The translations under genes were made by a program, and so were the position numbers. Shown in pieces: positions 58,501 to 64,000 of a stretch of 64,000 bases of DNA (positions within the stretch are counted from its first letter, which is position 1; each line of letters begins with the position of its first letter). This DNA is from Manihot esculenta. Its lineage: Eukaryota > Streptophyta > Magnoliopsida > Malpighiales > Euphorbiaceae. Under the pieces are notes generated by a model. The model was given only the letters and a program-made list of their open reading frames with translations. It made no database searches and was not told the origin of the DNA. The stretch is taken from contig NW_025215483.1 in the NCBI RefSeq assembly GCF_001659605.2, positions 1 through 64,000 on the forward strand, read 5' to 3'.

Positions 58501-61151
58501 TCCATCCCAAAAACTGCCAAGTCTATCACCCATGTTACATCCGGTGCCCGATTTCGGACTAACAGCTTCCATCCCAAAAACTGCCAAGTCTATCACCCAT
58601 GTTACATCCGGTGCCCGATTTCGGACTAACAGCTTCCATCCCAAAAACTGCCAAGTCTATCACCCATGTTACATCCGGTGCCCGATTTCGGACTAACAGC
58701 TTCCATCCCAAAAACTGCCAAGTCTATCACCCATGTTACATCCGGTGCCCGATTTCGGACTAACAGCTTCCATCCCAAAAACTGCCAAGTCTATCACCCA
58801 TGTTACATCCGGTGCCCGATTTCGGACTAACAGCTTCCATCCCAAAAACTGCCAAGTCTATCACCCATGTTACATCCGGTGCCCGATTTCGGACTAACAG
58901 CTTCCATCCCAAAAACTGCCAAGTCTATCACCCATGTTACATCCGGTGCCCGATTTCGGACTAACAGCTTCCATCCCAAAAACTGCCAAGTCTATCACCC
59001 ATGTTACATCCGGTGCCCGATTTCGGACTAACAGCTTCCATCCCAAAAACTGCCAAGTCTATCACCCATGTTACATCCGGTGCCCGATTTCGGACTAACA
59101 GCTTCCATCCCAAAAACTGCCAAGTCTATCACCCATGTTACATCCGGTGCCCGATTTCGGACTAACAGCTTCCATCCCAAAAACTGCCAAGTCTATCACC
59201 CATGTTACATCCGGTGCCCGATTTCGGACTAACAGCTTCCATCCCAAAAACTGCCAAGTCTATCACCCATGTTACATCCGGTGCCCGATTTCGGACTAAC
59301 AGCTTCCATCCCAAAAACTGCCAAGTCTATCACCCATGTTACATCCGGTGCCCGATTTCGGACTAACAGCTTCCATCCCAAAAACTGCCAAGTCTATCAC
59401 CCATGTTACATCCGGTGCCCGATTTCGGACTAACAGCTTCCATCCCAAAAACTGCCAAGTCTATCACCCATGTTACATCCGGTGCCCGATTTCGGACTAA
59501 CAGCTTCCATCCCAAAAACTGCCAAGTCTATCACCCATGTTACATCCGGTGCCCGATTTCGGACTAACAGCTTCCATCCCAAAAACTGCCAAGTCTATCA
59601 CCCATGTTACATCCGGTGCCCGATTTCGGACTAACAGCTTCCATCCCAAAAACTGCCAAGTCTATCACCCATGTTACATCCGGTGCCCGATTTCGGACTA
59701 ACAGCTTCCATCCCAAAACTGCCAAGTCTATCACCCATGTTACATCCGGTGCCCGATTTCGGACTAACAGCTTCCATCCAAAAAACTGCCAAGTCTATCA
59801 CCCATGTTACATCCGGTGCCCGATTTCGGACTAACAGCTTCCATCCCAAAAACTGCCAAGTCTATCACCCATGTTACATCCGGTGCCCGATTTCGGACTA
59901 ACAGCTTCCATCCCAAAAACTGCCAAGTCTATCACCCATGTTACATCCGGTGCCCGATTTCGGACTAACAGCTTCCATCCCAAAAACTGCCAAGTCTATC
60001 ACCCATGTTACATCCGGTGCCCGATTTCGGACTAACAGCTTCCATCCCAAAAACTGCCAAGTCTATCACCCATGTTACATCCGGTGCCCGATTTCGGACT
60101 AACAGCTTCCATCCCAAAAACTGCCAAGTCTATCACCCATGTTACATCCGGTGCCCGATTTCGGACTAACAGCTTCCATCCCAAAAACTGCCAAGTCTAT
60201 CACCCATGTTACATCCGGTGCCCGATTTCGGACTAACAGCTTCCATCCCAAAAACTGCCAAGTCTATCACCCATGTTACATCCGGTGCCCGATTTCGGAC
60301 TAACAGCTTCCATCCCAAAAACTGCCAAGTCTATCACCCATGTTACATCCGGTGCCCGATTTCGGACTAACAGCTTCCATCCCAAAAACTGCCAAGTCTA
60401 TCACCCATGTTACATCCGGTGCCCGATTTCGGACTAACAGCTTCCATCCCAAAAACTGCCAAGTCTATCACCCATGTTACATCCGGTGCCCGATTTCGGA
60501 CTAACAGCTTCCATCCCAAAAACTGCCAAGTCTATCACCCATGTTACATCCGGTGCCCGATTTCGGACTAACAGCTTCCATCCCAAAAACTGCCAAGTCT
60601 ATCACCCATGTTACATCCGGTGCCCGATTTCGGACTAACAGCTTCCATCCCAAAAACTGCCAAGTCTATCACCCATGTTACATCCGGTGCCCGATTTCGG
60701 ACTAACAGCTTCCATCCCAAAAACTGCCAAGTCTATCACCCATGTTACATCCGGTGCCCGATTTCGGACTAACAGCTTCCATCCCAAAAACTGCCAAGTC
60801 TATCACCCATGTTACATCCGGTGCCCGATTTCGGACTAACAGCTTCCATCCCAAAACTGCCAAGTCTATCACCCATGTTACATCCGGTGCCCGATTTCGG
60901 ACTAACAGCTTCCATCCCAAAAACTGCCAAGTCTATCACCCATGTTACATCCGGTGCCCGATTTCGGACTAACAGCTTCCATCCCAAAAACTGCCAAGTC
61001 TATCACCCATGTTACATCCGGTGCCCGATTTCGGACTAACAGCTTCCATCCCAAAAACTGCCAAGTCTATCACCATGTTACATCCGGTGCCCGATTTCGG
61101 ACTAACAGCTTCCATCCCAAAACTGCCAAGTCTATCACCCATGTTTCATCC
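43554..61151. repeat. 67-bp satellite array, block E (GGACTAACAG type)
   Basis: About 263 monomers, mostly consensus. The left part (to about 52070) carries sparse variants: GGCATAATAG, CACAAACTGCC, AAAAGCTTCCAAG (near 44655, 49069, 50275), and 66-bp monomers lacking one A. A stretch at 43807-44040 recurs at 46081-46314 with a 2274-bp offset. About 52068-59714 is uniform. The last monomers before the gap again include shortened copies. No gene is visible. Confidence 0.97.
52068..59714. repeat. homogenised satellite core, about 114 near-identical monomers
   Basis: Between the shortened monomer near 52060 and the next one near 59714 I see no substitution or indel. The distance is 7646 bp, or 114 units of 67 bp. 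Every copy has CCGATTTCGGACTAACAG with both CpGs intact. This implies very recent amplification or gene conversion, or assembly expansion of a collapsed repeat. Confidence 0.85.
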
Positions 61152-62151
61152 NNNNNNNNNNNNNNNNNNNNNNNNNNNNNNNNNNNNNNNNNNNNNNNNN
61201 NNNNNNNNNNNNNNNNNNNNNNNNNNNNNNNNNNNNNNNNNNNNNNNNNNNNNNNNNNNNNNNNNNNNNNNNNNNNNNNNNNNNNNNNNNNNNNNNNNNN
61301 NNNNNNNNNNNNNNNNNNNNNNNNNNNNNNNNNNNNNNNNNNNNNNNNNNNNNNNNNNNNNNNNNNNNNNNNNNNNNNNNNNNNNNNNNNNNNNNNNNNN
61401 NNNNNNNNNNNNNNNNNNNNNNNNNNNNNNNNNNNNNNNNNNNNNNNNNNNNNNNNNNNNNNNNNNNNNNNNNNNNNNNNNNNNNNNNNNNNNNNNNNNN
61501 NNNNNNNNNNNNNNNNNNNNNNNNNNNNNNNNNNNNNNNNNNNNNNNNNNNNNNNNNNNNNNNNNNNNNNNNNNNNNNNNNNNNNNNNNNNNNNNNNNNN
61601 NNNNNNNNNNNNNNNNNNNNNNNNNNNNNNNNNNNNNNNNNNNNNNNNNNNNNNNNNNNNNNNNNNNNNNNNNNNNNNNNNNNNNNNNNNNNNNNNNNNN
61701 NNNNNNNNNNNNNNNNNNNNNNNNNNNNNNNNNNNNNNNNNNNNNNNNNNNNNNNNNNNNNNNNNNNNNNNNNNNNNNNNNNNNNNNNNNNNNNNNNNNN
61801 NNNNNNNNNNNNNNNNNNNNNNNNNNNNNNNNNNNNNNNNNNNNNNNNNNNNNNNNNNNNNNNNNNNNNNNNNNNNNNNNNNNNNNNNNNNNNNNNNNNN
61901 NNNNNNNNNNNNNNNNNNNNNNNNNNNNNNNNNNNNNNNNNNNNNNNNNNNNNNNNNNNNNNNNNNNNNNNNNNNNNNNNNNNNNNNNNNNNNNNNNNNN
62001 NNNNNNNNNNNNNNNNNNNNNNNNNNNNNNNNNNNNNNNNNNNNNNNNNNNNNNNNNNNNNNNNNNNNNNNNNNNNNNNNNNNNNNNNNNNNNNNNNNNN
62101 NNNNNNNNNNNNNNNNNNNNNNNNNNNNNNNNNNNNNNNNNNNNNNNNNNN
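61152..62151. other. assembly gap, exactly 1000 N
   Basis: A placeholder run of N between satellite (left) and the interior of an E3-type LTR (right). The true left border of E4, its target-site duplication and any sequence between are hidden. Confidence 0.99.
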
Positions 62152-63840
62152 TTTAAGACTCCTATATGCATGATTAAGTGTTTAGAGTATGTTTGGAGAG
62201 GTTGGATGCATGTTTGGAGGGTTGAAGTTCGGATGGCAGGCGTTCTTGTGCACGAAACTGAGTTCTGGATGAACCCAGGTTCGGCCCCCGAAAGTCCAAG
62301 TTAGGCCGCCGAACATGCCTGACTTTCGTCTCTGGAGGAAACATTCGGCCGCCGAAGGTGCTGCCGAAGGTGCCCTGTCCAGCTTTCCTTTGCTTGTTTT
62401 GCATGCATGTTTTGAGGTGTTTTAAGGGGTCTTAAGGGGAGTTGTTTAAGAGTTGATAAGAGTATGTTTGACACCTCATTCGAGTCCCTTTGTGTAGGAG
62501 TGGACCCGACAGTTCAGGGAGGTCGTCAGGATTAGCAGTTGCAGAGTCAGTCAGGTTTCTGCTTGAGGAGCAGAGGTGAGTAGAACTAAACTTAATCTTT
62601 TATTAAAGAAACATAATGCTTTAGCATAGTTCATGCATCATGAATGCTATGATATGTATTAGGGTGATTGCATTAGAATCACGAATGTGAAGCATTGCAT
62701 ATTATGTGATCAGAGATTAGGTGGACCCAGGCGACTCCAATAGCCTAAGCTTCGGCTCCTGTCATTGTGTCAGGTCAGTTGGGCAATTACTTGTTGGAAT
62801 GCCCTGTGTAGCTCCTTTGGGGGGCCAGTGTTGACAGAGGGTATTTTTGGGGTCATGTCTACCTTAGTGGGGATTGGACCAAGGCGACTTCAATAGCCCG
62901 TCGAGGGAGTTTTGGGGTCATGTCTAATCCAAGATATATTGAGATGCTTGTGTTGTGATGCATTTTCATATATAGTGCGTATGAATGAACTGTTTTCAAT
63001 GTTTCTACTCACTGGGCTTTAGAAGCTCATCCCTTTCCCTTAATCCCAGTTTTGCAGGTACAGGGTTAGCTGGGAAGTCAGAAGCATCAGAGTGTTGGCT
63101 TCAGTATGTTTGTGTATAGCATAGTGTGGACATGATGTATGTAAAAGGATATATGTAAAGTGATGTAATAGTTAGTCAGTTAAGGTATAAATGTATTAGA
63201 ATGTGCTTTTGCCTATTGTCTATAGTATGTTTTATCCCTTGTCTATGCATGTATCCTGTTTTCAGTTTAATGATGAGCAATGAGTCAAACCAGGCTTAAT
63301 AACATGTTGTGTTTCGAAAACCCAGTGAATTATAACTGTGAGGGAAGACAGGGATTACTTCCTTTGACCCAAGACCAGTGCAATAGGAAAGACCAGGTTT
63401 GATTCCTGTGATCCACAGAGTAGACCACTAGAGAAGACCAGGTTTGATTCCTGTGACTCTATGGTAACCAAGTTAACTTATGATATGCTGACCCTTACAG
63501 AGTGGGTTCTATGCTGCAGAGCGCATAGGGTATGGAGGTTACTTGGTAAAGCATCACTGGTGTATTATAGATAGCCAGAGGGCTAGTTCAGATTAGTATA
63601 TCTGAGCATTTGGTTCATATGGTTGGACCTATAGGACAGTGTTTTAAAGGTTAAGTCTGGTAGTTTTAAAGACAAGTTTTAAAAAGTAATAGTCCAGTCG
63701 GATCATGTATGGGATTTTAACAGGTACACAGAGTTCATAGCAGGCTTACTACGGGTCCCGGCGGCCTTAAGCCGATCTGGATCCTAGTGCCGAGCAGTTT
63801 GGGCCGTTACAAAGAGGGTACCGGTTTCCGGGCTGTTACA
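62152..63840 (+). repeat. E4 5' LTR, left-truncated by the gap
   Basis: 1689 bp visible. Includes GCCGAA sites (about 62280-62375), donor-like CAGAGGTGAGT (GT at 62576), acceptor-like TTAATCCCAG (AG at 63048-63049), the repeated AGACCAGGTTTGATTCCTGTG unit (about 63392-63460) and the doubled GTTACA end (63806-63840). Confidence 0.93.
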
Positions 63841-63842
63841 GT

Positions 63843-63854
63843 TGGTATCAGAGC
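63843..63854 (+). promoter_or_regulatory. E4 primer binding site (tRNA-iMet)
   Basis: TGGTATCAGAGC begins two bases after the LTR end, as in E3. The following leader to 64000 ends with the conserved ATCATGTCCACTAAGATAGG stretch. Confidence 0.93.
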
Positions 63855-64000
63855 ATAGGGCCTCTGAAGTACGGTGTGTTGAGCATTTTTTGTTCAAGGA
63901 TTAGCGAGGTCCCACATCGGAAAGAGGTTGGTCTAGAGTCATAGGAAGGCAAAGCACAATAAGTATAATCATGTCCACTAAGATAGGAAGTTGTTTTGCA

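Larger units (their letters stand above)
62152..64000 (+). mobile_element. E4: partial E3-family LTR element, 5' portion
   Basis: Reverse-complement counterpart of E3. The LTR interior starts at the gap and ends at 63840, followed by the PBS and leader up to the window edge. Most of the LTR matches E3 closely, but 62441-62570 and the leader just after the PBS (about 63855-63925) are clearly different. Gag and pol content lie outside the window. Confidence 0.92.

Noticed and set aside
43554..61151. CRISPR-like array
   Set aside because: The repeats are contiguous with no unique spacers, and the context is a plant genome with LTR retrotransposons. It is a satellite.
1..64000. rDNA, tRNA genes, telomere repeats or host protein-coding genes
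   Set aside because: None recognised in either strand; the tRNA-like matches are the short retrotransposon primer binding sites only.

Overview
The window is plant nuclear repeat DNA with no recognisable host gene. It is a long tandem satellite array (monomer 67 bp, roughly 490 copies visible) into which Ty3/gypsy LTR retrotransposons have inserted. The elements carry a plant-type chromovirus gag-pol ending in a chromodomain (closest to the Tekay/Del group) and a primer binding site (PBS) matching plant initiator tRNA-Met. The host is therefore a flowering plant; I cannot name the species from the sequence. The array plus chromoviruses suggests heterochromatin (centromeric, pericentromeric or knob-like), which is inference.

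Layout: 1-4829 diverged satellite. 4830-14672 element E1 (minus strand, complete, 2246-bp LTRs, TSD ATCAC). 14673-16173 diverged satellite. 16174-26109 element E2 (plus strand, complete, 2285-bp LTRs, TSD CCCGA). 26110-30066 diverged satellite. 30067-31066 a gap of exactly 1000 N. 31067-36165 satellite passing into a uniform GGCCTAATAG variant. 36166-43553 element E3 (minus strand, 2401-bp LTRs, non-autonomous). 43554-61151 satellite of the GGACTAACAG type, including about 114 apparently identical monomers near 52068-59714. 61152-62151 a second gap of exactly 1000 N. 62152-64000 the 5' part of E4 (plus strand, same family as E3).

E1 and E2 each encode one uninterrupted Gag-Pol polyprotein (capsid, zinc knuckles, protease, RT, RNase H, DD35E integrase, chromodomain). 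All visible catalytic motifs are present, so either could in principle supply proteins in trans. By-eye LTR comparison gives about 3 differences for E1, about 20 for E2 and none for E3. E3 has young LTRs but a long-decayed pol, and it keeps only a small open Gag that lacks the capsid. It looks like a non-autonomous family moved by relatives such as E1/E2, with which it shares PBS, LTR ends, polypurine tract and a hairpin beside that tract.

The most interesting signals are these. (1) All three families have a branch-point-like CTAAT, 28-29 nt, then CAG, ending 8-10 nt before the gag ATG, together with good splice donors in the LTR; this suggests a spliced gag mRNA. (2) TTCGGCsGCCGAA palindromes occur in pairs spaced 20 bp upstream of the TATA box. 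(3) E3 carries a capsid-less mini-Gag beside a second, decayed gag. (4) E3 has identical LTRs but no target-site duplication. (5) The satellite has a 7-monomer higher-order repeat, segmental duplications that preserve empty insertion sites, and a highly homogenised core.
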